From an uncultured Croceitalea sp. (GTDB lineage Bacteria > Bacteroidota > Bacteroidia > Flavobacteriales > Flavobacteriaceae), in assembly GCA_947494805.1 (NCBI GenBank), contig CANLWK010000002.1:744001-808000 (forward strand): a DNA stretch of 64,000 nucleotides. Direction: 5' to 3'. The first letter of the stretch is position 1, and each line of letters starts with the position of its first letter. Below the pieces are notes generated by a model. That model did no database searches. It was not told the DNA's origin and saw nothing but the letters and a program-made list of their open reading frames with translations. The translations under genes were made by a program, and so were the position numbers. Shown here piece by piece: positions 44,897 to 53,606 of this stretch.

Positions 44897-46327
44897 TTAA
44901 CTTGCCCTCGCAAAACCTTTGCGCACCTGCGAACCCCAGCCGGATTTTACCCTAAACAATTTTTTGTAATTACCACGAACAGCGGACCAAACCACTATGG
45001 GATGATAGCATATGGGTTCAACGATTGCACAAAGCATCAATATCAAAATATCTTTTGTTTTTGTGTATTCATTATAGGTATAGACATCCCATAGAATGGC
45101 ATAAAAAGAAAACATTATGGAATACATATAAATAGTGGCTGTAATGGCCAAAAAGAAGCTCCAGTTCAAAATACCCAGGTACCAAAACAAGAATATTGAT
45201 AGTATTCCAAAAAACTCTAGCAACGGTGCCAACCACTCATAGAAAAACCAATAGGGGTAGCTCACCAAACCCAAACGACCATATCGAGAGCTAAAGAACA
45301 TATCTTTATGCTTGAAAAGTGTTTCTAAATTGCCCCTTGCCCATCGGTCCCGTTGATTGACAAATATTTTAAGATCCTCGGGGACCTCGGTCCAACACAG
45401 GGGATCGGGAATGTACTCAATGGTATACGCCTCTCGCCTTTCATGCATGTAACGTCGCATTCTAAAGATAATCTCCATATCCTCGCCAACAGTGCTGGTA
45501 TCATACCCCCCTACTGCAATTGCAATTTCACGGTCAAAAAAGCCAAAGGCTCCCGATATGATAAGTAAGCTGTCAATACGGCCCCATGCCATTCTACCCA
45601 AAAGAAAAGATCTGGTATATTCCAATAATTGAAATCGGGCCAACCAGTTTTTCGGTAAGCGTATTTCTTCTAGTGTGCCTCCCGATATTTTACAGGAATT
45701 TGCCACCCTGATGACACCTCCCACCGCGATTACCCTTTTCTTACTTCGCTGAAAAAAAGATTTGACTACATGAAGAAGGGCATCTGGTTTTAGTAAACAA
45801 TCCACATCTATGCAACCAACATACTTACTTTCTGACAAAAAGATTCCAGTATTGATAGCATCCGATTTACCTCCATTGCCCTTATCTATAACAGTCAATT
45901 TGGCGAAAGACGCCTGTGTAGATTTATATATGCCCCGAATAGGCTTACATTTCCAATTGGGGTCTATGGGTTTGTCAATTTTTTCAAGATGATAGGCATC
46001 TATCATTTTCTTGAGGGTATCATCTTTACTACCATCATTGACCACCATCACTTCATAGTTCACATAACGTAGAGAAAGTAGTGAACGAATATTCTCAACA
46101 ATGGTCAAGCCTTCATTATAAGCAGGTGCAATAATTGTTATACTTGGCGCCAATGGTGATGCCATTATTTTAGAAAGGTCTCCAATACTGTTTTTGTTAC
46201 GGTAATGAATGGAATTTAGCGTGGACAGGTATCCCATCACGGTAAACAAAATGAACAGCAGCACCGAAAATGTCAAGAAAACGGTATTGATGTATTCTAA
46301 TATGATTTCTAAAAACCCTCCACTCAT
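44897..46327 (-). CDS. Processive family-2 glycosyltransferase (PgaC/BcsA-like)
   Basis: 476 residues. One N-terminal membrane helix, a GT-A domain (about 55 to 300), and four C-terminal helices. Motifs: ITIIAPAYNEGLTIVENI, VNDGSKDDTL, VGCIDVDCLLKPDALLH, GGYDTSTVGEDMEIIFRMRRY and QRDRWARGNLE, the D, DxD, ED and QxxRW set of beta-glycan synthases. The long basic insert between D1 and DxD (KPIRGIYKSTQASF) is as in PgaC/IcaA relatives. Polymerises and passes a beta-linked glycan across the inner membrane; sugar not determinable. Overlaps the HEAT-repeat gene by 4 bp. Confidence 0.9.
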   Translation of the reverse strand: MSGGFLEIILEYINTVFLTFSVLLFILFTVMGYLSTLNSIHYRNKNSIGDLSKIMASPLAPSITIIAPAYNEGLTIVENIRSLLSLRYVNYEVMVVNDGSKDDTLKKMIDAYHLEKIDKPIDPNWKCKPIRGIYKSTQASFAKLTVIDKGNGGKSDAINTGIFLSESKYVGCIDVDCLLKPDALLHVVKSFFQRSKKRVIAVGGVIRVANSCKISGGTLEEIRLPKNWLARFQLLEYTRSFLLGRMAWGRIDSLLIISGAFGFFDREIAIAVGGYDTSTVGEDMEIIFRMRRYMHERREAYTIEYIPDPLCWTEVPEDLKIFVNQRDRWARGNLETLFKHKDMFFSSRYGRLGLVSYPYWFFYEWLAPLLEFFGILSIFLFWYLGILNWSFFLAITATIYMYSIMFSFYAILWDVYTYNEYTKTKDILILMLCAIVEPICYHPIVVWSAVRGNYKKLFRVKSGWGSQVRKGFARAS

Positions 46328-48441
46328 CTTTCTTGGTCATTTAGGTTTTCTGAAATTATGGTTCTGAAAAATTCATCGGCTAACTCAAAATTCAGTCCCA
46401 AATCCTCTTTTTCTTGGTCGTATAGAATACCTAGCTCGTCATACAGAAAGCAAAGTTCAAGCGGGATTTTACCATCATCTTCATCTATAGGCATTTCAAT
46501 TGCTGGTAGTTCACCATTCTTTTCAAGATCATGGTCCGATTGTACTAGGTTCTCCACAGCTTCATCAACGGTTTGGGTATCCAAAGGTATTGGGTCTTCT
46601 TCCCTGTTTTGACCCTCTGGCCTACGTTTCTCAATCTGAACAATTGCCTTTTGGGCTATTTTTTTTATGCGGTTGGGTGCGGTTTCAAGTAATTGCTCCA
46701 AAAACGGAATATCCCTTTCATCACCAACTTCAATTATCTCACCTACCAAAATTTCTTTTGCATTGATATCGGTAGCGTAGTGATACAGCTCATGAAATAT
46801 GCTTTGTTTGATTGCCAAGTCCTTAGTTTCATTGAATTCCTGAGTGACCTCTATTTCTTCAGGTTCTTCTAAAGCTAAAGCACTCCCATAAGTTTCTTTA
46901 CTGGTTTCAAGGGCCATTACTTTTTCATCATCTTCATTTTTGCCTAGGCTTTTCATAACGTTGAAAGCCCTAAATCGGAGTTCACTTTCATCTTCATGTT
47001 CTATAATGAACTCTAACAGCTTTGTTTCTCGTTCATCACCACCGGTCTCAAGACTATCGATAAGCATATTCTTGTCTTCAGCAGACATTTGACCATAATC
47101 ATCGGTTATACCTTTTTCATTAGCATCTAGGGTTTCGATATCATCGGAGCCTAAAAGCGATAATGAATCGTTTAACGAAGCGTTCAATTCATCATCTGCA
47201 GGCTTGATCTCAAAGTCCAATTCTTGTGGTTCTTCAACATCGTATTTTACAGTGAAAGTTTCAACTTTGTCTTGATCATTGGTTTCGGTATCAAGTAGGT
47301 CAAAAACCTCTACCTCATCTATTTCTAGTTCTTTTTCATCCGCTATTGGCCGCTCTTTATCAATTGAATCCGTAGTTTTTTCAGACGGTTTATCTTCATT
47401 TGTTTGCGAAGGGTAGGCCACAAACACTTCCAAATCGCCAACAATATCATTAGTGGGCAATACTGTGTCAGGTGAAATGGAATTCATGGCGGCCAATGCT
47501 TTGCATTTTACTGGAAAGTCTGTTTCCTTCTGTTCAACTTCAAGTAAAAAAGGTAGGTTATCCTTACCACCGATATGCCCTATGGTATCGAGCAACTGAA
47601 TCTTCACAAAAGAACTGCAATTCCAATATATTTTTTTGAGCAAGCTCAAGGCCTCTATAAAGTTGAAATCTTTGATACAAGAAATTGCTGCAATTTTTAT
47701 CTCATCATTTTTATGTTTGACCAATTCTGCAATTGAAGGTGCAGCTTCATTTTGATTGTAATGCTTGATAAGACGTAGTGCAAACAACACTACATCATTA
47801 TTGTGTGAAATCAACCATGCCTTGAACTTTGGAGGACGATAGTTCTTTAAAGAACCCAAAGCCTCAATAAGCTTTAACTGTTGCCACTCACTTATTGCAT
47901 ATTTTGTGGTATCCAATAGGTGTTCAATACCATCATGCCTGAGCAAAACAATGGCAATCTCGGCCTGTTTTCTAACCACCCCTCGCCTATCATTGATAAA
48001 CTTTAAAATGAGTTGAAACGCGTCAACGACTTCCATTTGAGACAGCTCTAAGATACCCTTTGAAACCGTGGTCCATCGCCAACTTGAGAGTTTTTGGTAG
48101 GCGCTATGGTGAAGACCCAATTGCGTATAAAGACGATACAACCGCTGACGAGTGCCGCCAGAAACATCTTTTTGCAAATCAAGCAGAATATCTGCCAGTA
48201 TCCTTTTAAAATAGCTATTCCCCAAATACTCCCTTATTTTTATTTTGAGCTCCACGTATTCTTTCTGTTCTTCTTTTGGGTCTTCTGAGCTATGAAAAAG
48301 AAAGTTGCTAATAATTGGCGCCAATTCTTCCCGTTTACTTTTTCGTTTTAAAAAGGAGAGCAATGCCCATCGTTTAAATACGAATATGAACAAAAAGTAC
48401 AGCCCGGCTAAAACAACGAATAGCAAGGTCAGGTCCCACAA
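46324..48441 (-). CDS. Membrane-anchored HEAT-repeat protein
   Basis: 705 residues; only TTG at 48441 can start it (LWDLTLLFVVLAGLYFLFIFVF). One N-terminal helix (about 3 to 22) anchors it. Residues 90 to 340 carry HEAT-like repeats (NDRRGVVRKQAEIAIVLL, HNNDVVLFALRLIKHYN, HKNDEIKIAAISCIKD). About 350 to 470 and 640 to 690 are very acidic low-complexity linkers (Asp, Glu); a second group of HEAT repeats lies near 475 to 630. The topology puts the solenoid in the cytoplasm. Scaffold linking the two-component proteins to the synthase is my inference from operon position. Confidence 0.83.
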   Translation of the reverse strand: MWDLTLLFVVLAGLYFLFIFVFKRWALLSFLKRKSKREELAPIISNFLFHSSEDPKEEQKEYVELKIKIREYLGNSYFKRILADILLDLQKDVSGGTRQRLYRLYTQLGLHHSAYQKLSSWRWTTVSKGILELSQMEVVDAFQLILKFINDRRGVVRKQAEIAIVLLRHDGIEHLLDTTKYAISEWQQLKLIEALGSLKNYRPPKFKAWLISHNNDVVLFALRLIKHYNQNEAAPSIAELVKHKNDEIKIAAISCIKDFNFIEALSLLKKIYWNCSSFVKIQLLDTIGHIGGKDNLPFLLEVEQKETDFPVKCKALAAMNSISPDTVLPTNDIVGDLEVFVAYPSQTNEDKPSEKTTDSIDKERPIADEKELEIDEVEVFDLLDTETNDQDKVETFTVKYDVEEPQELDFEIKPADDELNASLNDSLSLLGSDDIETLDANEKGITDDYGQMSAEDKNMLIDSLETGGDERETKLLEFIIEHEDESELRFRAFNVMKSLGKNEDDEKVMALETSKETYGSALALEEPEEIEVTQEFNETKDLAIKQSIFHELYHYATDINAKEILVGEIIEVGDERDIPFLEQLLETAPNRIKKIAQKAIVQIEKRRPEGQNREEDPIPLDTQTVDEAVENLVQSDHDLEKNGELPAIEMPIDEDDGKIPLELCFLYDELGILYDQEKEDLGLNFELADEFFRTIISENLNDQER

Positions 48442-48501
48442 GAGGTTTGTATGAATGGTAGGAGAAGTAATAGAGGGTCGGGTTTTTAGATATCCATGGT
48501 T

Positions 48502-48882
48502 TTAGGTACGATAAAATCTTTCTATTTCTTTAGAAACCCGTATCAAAAGTTCTGATGGACTAACGGGTTTCGCTATAAAATCATTGGCACCCAATTTGAA
48601 TGCACTTATAACGTTTTCTTCATTTGAAGCCGCAGAGATCAAAATAATAGGGATATCGGACTTCAAGTTGTTGCGTAAATAATCAACAAGTTCAATTCCA
48701 GAAAAATAAGGCATCATAATATCACTGATGATGGCATCTGGCAACTGTGCTGAAATATCTTGTTTGACTGCCTTGCCATCTGACCGCACGGTCACGGCAT
48801 AGCCTTCCTTTTCTAGTCGGTATTTAAGTAGTGAAGCCAACATTTCGTCATCTTCGGCAAGCAATATCTTTCTTGGTTCCAA
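48502..48882 (-). CDS. Stand-alone response regulator (REC only)
   Basis: 126 residues with a TTG start at 48882, 11 bp after the kinase stop. All REC residues are present: acidic pocket EDD at 10 to 12, phospho-acceptor Asp54 (IISDIMMPY), Ser in LISAAS and Lys at about 104 (FIAKPVSP). No output domain, so it works through protein contact, probably with the HEAT protein or the synthase. Directly after the hybrid kinase. Confidence 0.9.
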   Translation of the reverse strand: MEPRKILLAEDDEMLASLLKYRLEKEGYAVTVRSDGKAVKQDISAQLPDAIISDIMMPYFSGIELVDYLRNNLKSDIPIILISAASNEENVISAFKLGANDFIAKPVSPSELLIRVSKEIERFYRT

Positions 48883-48893
48883 GCAAGTCTTAT

Positions 48894-50654
48894 TTAAGGG
48901 TTATTTGGGCTTAATCTTTCAATCTGTTCATCAATTTGGTGCTCCACGTTGGGATATTCATCTAAAAACTGATGGTATAGAAAATTGAGATAGTTCTTAT
49001 CATTTCCGGTCTTACAGACTTCCGAGATCTTTTCACAGATGCTCAGCAAGCTTGTCGCTTCAAGCATTTTCAATGAAGATTTAATCTTATGGGCTGCAAA
49101 ACCGATACCCTGAAAATTGCTGCTTTGAAGATGCATCTTGACTTTACCTATAAACTCAAAGATGTTTTGCTTGAACAGACGAACGAGTTCATCTAAAAGC
49201 TCGGACTGTCCCATACATTCAGCGTAAATGGCTTCTATATTTACCAATGCTTTATCATTCTTGGTAGATGTCGTCCCACTATTGGATATATGGGCACTTG
49301 ATTTTGAAATATGATCGTAAATCACCCCTTTTAATTCTTCAGCATTGTAGGGTTTTAATATAAAATCTGTAATACCTATTGTTTTACATTCTTTTTTGTC
49401 GGTGGCACTAAAGTCCGCCGAGAGTGCTATAATTGGAATTTTACTGATAGTGCTGTCTTTGCTTTGGCGTATGCGTTCTGTTATCTCATAGCCATTCATT
49501 TTAGGCATTCGTAAATCCATTAATACGATATCGAACTGATGGTTTTCCAACAGCTTCAATCCATAAATACCATTGTCGGTAATAAACGTGTCACACCCCC
49601 AGGTTTTCAAACGATTCTCCATCAACTTCTGATTCATGATGTTATCTTCAAAAACCAAAACTCTCTTTCCTGTCAAATCAATTTCTCGCGAAGTGTCATT
49701 TTCTTTGACTTTAGGTAAAAAATCATCGGTCAACAAATCAACCTTTTGAAAAGGAAGAATGACCTTAAACGTGGTGCCCTTGCCCAAAGTACTGTTTACA
49801 GCGATACAGCCTTTCAGATTATCGACGATTTCCTTTACAATGCTAAGACCCAAACCCGAGCCACCGTATTTGAGATGGGTATCACTTTCTGCCTGCGCAT
49901 ACGAATCAAAAATGTGTTTTAATTTGTCATTTGCTATTCCAATACCCGTATCCGAAACCAAAAATTCTAGATGTACTCTGTTCTTTTTGTTGGATTTCAG
50001 ATTTACCTGAAGCGTGATTGCCCCATTATCTACAAACTTTACGGCATTGCCCAATAAATTGAGTAGTATTTGCGAAAGCTTTGAAGGATCCCCTATAATT
50101 TTCTCTGGAATGCTTTTATCAATGTGTACCTTGAACAAAACGTCTTTTGAAGTGATAAGGGTTTTGCACAAAAAAGCGACTTCCCCAATCATATTGGCGA
50201 GGTTAAAAGGTACTTTCTCAAACTTTTCATGGCCGGCAGCCAGTTTTGAATATTCCAACAACTCATTGATGATATCCATCAAGTTATTTGAAGCTTTATC
50301 GAGGGCCGTGACCAGTTCAGATTGTTTTGATGACAGCGAGGTGTCTTTTAAAAGATCAATAAAGCCCAAAACTCCATTCAAAGGTGTTCGAATCTCATGA
50401 CTGACATTGGCAATTAGCGTACTTTCTTGAAAAGTACCTTGAACTTTGGAGTCGACATGGTACTGTTTTGATTTTACATCACTTGACGGAACTGAAATTG
50501 ATGCACCAAAGACCTTTTCTTCCAATCCATGCTTGAATGAAGCAAATGTGCGCTTGAGAGCGGATGCCTCAGCCGTGCTTAATTCAGTAAAAGAAAAATC
50601 GTCCAGTCCGTTTTCTAATTTTGCAAGATGCGATAATAACTCTCTAGTATCCAA
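48894..50654 (-). CDS. Cytoplasmic hybrid histidine kinase (HisKA-HATPase-REC-Hpt)
   Basis: 586 residues from TTG at 50654. No membrane helix and no PAS or GAF sensor. N-terminal helix region 1 to 70, HisKA with His86 (VSHEIRTPLNG), HATPase with N box NLLGNAVKFVDNG, G1 DTGIGIAN and G2 GGSGLGLSIVKEI, REC with LMDLRMPKMNG and ILKPYNAEE, then Hpt with AAHKIKSSLKML. A full phosphorelay in one chain, ending at the separate REC protein encoded next. Upstream, an ATG at 50692 would join the frame if the A5 run on the coding strand had one more A (see findings). Confidence 0.9.
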   Translation of the reverse strand: MDTRELLSHLAKLENGLDDFSFTELSTAEASALKRTFASFKHGLEEKVFGASISVPSSDVKSKQYHVDSKVQGTFQESTLIANVSHEIRTPLNGVLGFIDLLKDTSLSSKQSELVTALDKASNNLMDIINELLEYSKLAAGHEKFEKVPFNLANMIGEVAFLCKTLITSKDVLFKVHIDKSIPEKIIGDPSKLSQILLNLLGNAVKFVDNGAITLQVNLKSNKKNRVHLEFLVSDTGIGIANDKLKHIFDSYAQAESDTHLKYGGSGLGLSIVKEIVDNLKGCIAVNSTLGKGTTFKVILPFQKVDLLTDDFLPKVKENDTSREIDLTGKRVLVFEDNIMNQKLMENRLKTWGCDTFITDNGIYGLKLLENHQFDIVLMDLRMPKMNGYEITERIRQSKDSTISKIPIIALSADFSATDKKECKTIGITDFILKPYNAEELKGVIYDHISKSSAHISNSGTTSTKNDKALVNIEAIYAECMGQSELLDELVRLFKQNIFEFIGKVKMHLQSSNFQGIGFAAHKIKSSLKMLEATSLLSICEKISEVCKTGNDKNYLNFLYHQFLDEYPNVEHQIDEQIERLSPNNP

Positions 50655-51303
50655 TGAAAAGCTTTTTAAAAGTTCGGCCAGTTTTTACACATAAAGTCTA
50701 ACAAACTGGTTTTTATTAGATTAAAACTCCCCATTTCATGTAGTGTTACCAATTAATTGTTACCTACCTATCGTTATTTGTTGTCAAAATGCCTTATTTG
50801 TAGGTATAGAATTTTAATCCGCTAAGAAGCTTACCATTTTCACTGTAATTGCTTTGATTTTTTCTTATAAATAAAAGGTAAAACAACCTTCTAAAACTCT
50901 TCAAGAACGCAGAGAACGAATCCATGAAAGGTTTACCAGCATCGATAGGCACACTGAAATCAATGCCAATAATTTTTTGAGCAGTTCAAAACCCTATAAA
51001 GTCCTGAAATACAAGCTTTTTTACCTAAAATGATTAAAGAAATTCGTGATTGGTCTTTGAGATAGTTAACCTATTGCAAAAAATCTTTTAATGTTTGAAA
51101 AACCTCGTGACAAAAGTGCCTGTTCCATATCATTCACCAACATTGGCGATTGTCAGCTCTAAGATTCCAATACAGAGGTCATAATTTATTTAAGTAATGT
51201 AAAAGTTGAAATAAAGCTTTTTAAATAACTGTATTTTAGCTAAATAATATAACTATAAGTCACATCTTATATTGAAGCCAAACAACTTCAAAGTGCATAA
51301 GAC
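50655..51303. other. 649-bp intergenic region, possible gene remnant
   Basis: No intact gene. A 51-codon open frame without a start codon runs at 50878..51033 on the plus strand (TLQERRERIHERF at its start), which could be the remains of a small helix-turn-helix protein. The rest is AT-rich. Promoters of the kinase operon (minus) should lie in the first 150 bp but I cannot place one with confidence. Confidence 0.4.
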
Positions 51304-51702
51304 TTACACCTCTTGTTTATCTAAACGGTCTTTTACATATTCAACTTTGGTTTTACCATGTGGCTTTGGTTTACCATATTCATCTAGGTTTACCAAAATC
51401 ACATTGTCAACGGTGACAATGGTCTCATGGTTCATCTTGTTACGGATTTCACAGTTCAATGTCAACGAACTTTTACCAAAATTGACCACTTCGATACCAA
51501 TTTCAATGATATCGCCTTGAACCGCAGTACTCATGAAATTTACTTCAGACATATATTTGGTGACAACCCGTTTGTTCTCTAGTTGAATGATACCATATAT
51601 TACTGCTTGTTCGTCTAACCAAGCCAATACTTTACCAGCAAACAAAGTGCCATTGGCGTTTAAGTCTTCGGGCTTCACCCATTTTCTAGTATGGAATCGC
51701 AT
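51304..51702 (-). CDS. Acyl-CoA thioesterase, hotdog fold (YciA-like)
   Basis: 132 residues. Hotdog fold with NANGTLFAGKVLAWLDEQAVIYG (about 16 to 38), where the N-x-x-G-T-x-x-G-G type motif and Asp are the catalytic segment, and YMSEVNFMSTAVQGDIIEIGIEV as the second strand-helix block. Hydrolyses acyl-CoA; the length and motifs fit the YciA/BFIT class. Single gene, 34 bp from the DUF72 gene on the same strand, so co-transcription is possible. Confidence 0.88.
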   Translation of the reverse strand: MRFHTRKWVKPEDLNANGTLFAGKVLAWLDEQAVIYGIIQLENKRVVTKYMSEVNFMSTAVQGDIIEIGIEVVNFGKSSLTLNCEIRNKMNHETIVTVDNVILVNLDEYGKPKPHGKTKVEYVKDRLDKQEV

Positions 51703-51736
51703 ATCTTTTTCCTACAAAATTAGGTTAGATATACGT

Positions 51737-52633
51737 TTAAAAAAGCGTCGGTGGATTTGAATTTAAAGTTTTAGGAATTTGAAGATCTTCGTCAAGATTT
51801 TTATTCAATTTGTCAATAAAATATGCAGATAATAACGGAGATTCCAATTCCATGTTCTGATGTACAAAAAAATGAATATTCTTCAAGCCTTTGAGTTTCC
51901 AATCTTCAAGCTTGGTGACCCAATCATCTAATCGTGAATAGTCACTTTCGTGGTTCGCCCCAACATAACGCACAAAAGCTTCGTTGTTGGTCAGCCGCAT
52001 ATGCATGATGTCACGACGACCAGCTGTATCAACCAATATATTGGCAATATTGTTTTCTTGCAACAAATGATACAGTTCTTGTGCTACCTTTTCATCATTG
52101 AACCAATCGGTATGCCTGAACTCCATGGCCAAAGGAAACTCTTTAGGCCAATATTCTACAAAACGCACTACCCTATCCCAATTTTTAGGGCCAAAGTTGT
52201 TGTGCATCTGTAAAAAAATTGTGCCCAGCTTATCTTTTAAAAGTGAGGTAACCTCAAGATATCTATCGGCAATTTCATAAACCTTATCGTTCATTCGTCT
52301 CAAATGACTGACTTCATTGGTCATCTTTGGAAAAAACTTAAAGTCAGCAGGAGTCTTATCATACCACTTTTGATAGGTTTCAGCTGGAAAAATTCTATAA
52401 AAAGTTGCATTCAGTTCAATTGAATTGAACTGGCTTGAATAGTATTGTAATTCATCTTTTGTACCTCTTGGGTAAAAGTTCTTCAAGTCTTGACGGTTCC
52501 ATTTAGCACAACCAACAAATACTTTTGTAGTCTCTTTACTTTTGTAATTGTTCAATACTACTTGTGTGTCAGGGTGGTCGACCGGAAAAGTAAAATCAAT
52601 CAGTTCTGGATGGTCTGTTTTACCAAATTTCAT
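51737..52633 (-). CDS. DUF72 protein (YecE family)
   Basis: 298 residues. TIM-barrel DUF72 signature: KVFVGCAKWNRQDLKNFYPRG, YYSSQFNSIELNATFYRIFPAETYQKW and FKFFPKMTNEVSH at about 36 to 110, then LGTIFLQMHNNFGPKNW, LAMEFRHTDWF and NIHFFVHQNMELESP. Cytoplasmic. Its biochemical role is unknown. The N-terminal 35 residues are an extension relative to the shortest family members. Confidence 0.9.
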   Translation of the reverse strand: MKFGKTDHPELIDFTFPVDHPDTQVVLNNYKSKETTKVFVGCAKWNRQDLKNFYPRGTKDELQYYSSQFNSIELNATFYRIFPAETYQKWYDKTPADFKFFPKMTNEVSHLRRMNDKVYEIADRYLEVTSLLKDKLGTIFLQMHNNFGPKNWDRVVRFVEYWPKEFPLAMEFRHTDWFNDEKVAQELYHLLQENNIANILVDTAGRRDIMHMRLTNNEAFVRYVGANHESDYSRLDDWVTKLEDWKLKGLKNIHFFVHQNMELESPLLSAYFIDKLNKNLDEDLQIPKTLNSNPPTLF

Positions 52634-52779
52634 TGTTAAGTCCTTTCTTGTAAATATAACGGATTTAGCTCATGGACCAATTGCTTGTTCCTTTGTAATT
52701 ATTACCAAAACGCACTAAATAAATGTAACAATATCTATAACTTTAAGACTTATAGCTAATTCTAATAAAAACACAGAAA

Positions 52780-53547
52780 ATGAAAACTTTAAAATCGATT
52801 TTTACACTGTTAATTTTTACGGTTGCAATTTCAGTTCAAGCGCAGACAGCTGATGAAATTATTGATAATTACTTTGAAAACACTGGAGGTATCGACAATT
52901 GGAAAAACATAACAGGTATGAAGATGACCGCGAAAGTAAACCAACAAGGTATGGAAATACCTTTAGAGATTTACCAAATGAAAGATGGTCGTCAAATGAC
53001 CTTGATCTCATTTCAAGGCAAAGAAATCAAACAAGGCGTATTTGATGGTGAAACTTTATGGAGTCATAATTTCATGACCATGAAGGCTGAAAAAAGTGAT
53101 GCAGAGGAGACCGCGAATTTTAAATTGGAAACCAATGATTTTCCTGATTCCTTCATGGATTATAAAGAAAAGGGCTATACGGTTGAATTGATTGGAAAAG
53201 AGACTATCGACGGTGCAGAAACCTTTAAAATAAAATTGACCAAAGAGCCCATTACTGTTGATGGAAATCAAGAAGATGATGTTTCTTTTTACTTTTTTGA
53301 TACCGAAAATTTTGTTCCTATCGCCGTACAATCAGAGATTAAAAGTGGTCCCATGAAGGGGAAAATGTCTGAAACCACCATGAGCGACTATCAAGAGGTA
53401 GAAGGGCTGTACTTCCCTTTCTCAATGAGCCAAGGGGTTAAAGACGGTCAATCGCAACCCATCACCATTGATACGATAGAGCTGAATCCGAACATTGAGG
53501 CAAGCGCATTTGCTTTCCCAGAAGAAATGGCCAAGGAAGAAAAATAA
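52780..53547 (+). CDS. Secreted LolA-like (outer-membrane lipoprotein sorting-like) protein
   Basis: 255 residues, signal peptide cleaved at VQAQ. The mature part begins TADEIIDNYFENTGGIDNWKNI, the typical start of Bacteroidota LolA-fold proteins, and continues with half-barrel strands (MKMTAKVNQQGMEIPLEI, DGRQMTLISFQGKE, FDTENFVPIAVQSEI). Such proteins bind lipid or lipoprotein acyl chains; this group is usually expressed next to secreted enzymes. A terminator and 59 bp separate it from the BNR gene downstream. TAACTTTA at 52738..52745 is a possible -7 box. Confidence 0.85.
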   Translation: MKTLKSIFTLLIFTVAISVQAQTADEIIDNYFENTGGIDNWKNITGMKMTAKVNQQGMEIPLEIYQMKDGRQMTLISFQGKEIKQGVFDGETLWSHNFMTMKAEKSDAEETANFKLETNDFPDSFMDYKEKGYTVELIGKETIDGAETFKIKLTKEPITVDGNQEDDVSFYFFDTENFVPIAVQSEIKSGPMKGKMSETTMSDYQEVEGLYFPFSMSQGVKDGQSQPITIDTIELNPNIEASAFAFPEEMAKEEK

Positions 53548-53557
53548 CCAACACATG

Positions 53558-53592
53558 AAAAAGGCACTTATTCTTAGGTGCTTTTTCTTTTA
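53558..53592 (+). terminator. Rho-independent terminator after the LolA-like gene
   Basis: AAAAAGGCAC pairs with GTGCTTTTT with one bulged G, loop of about ten bases, followed by T-rich sequence. Confidence 0.7.
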
Positions 53593-53606
53593 AAATTTAA
53601 TTCAAA

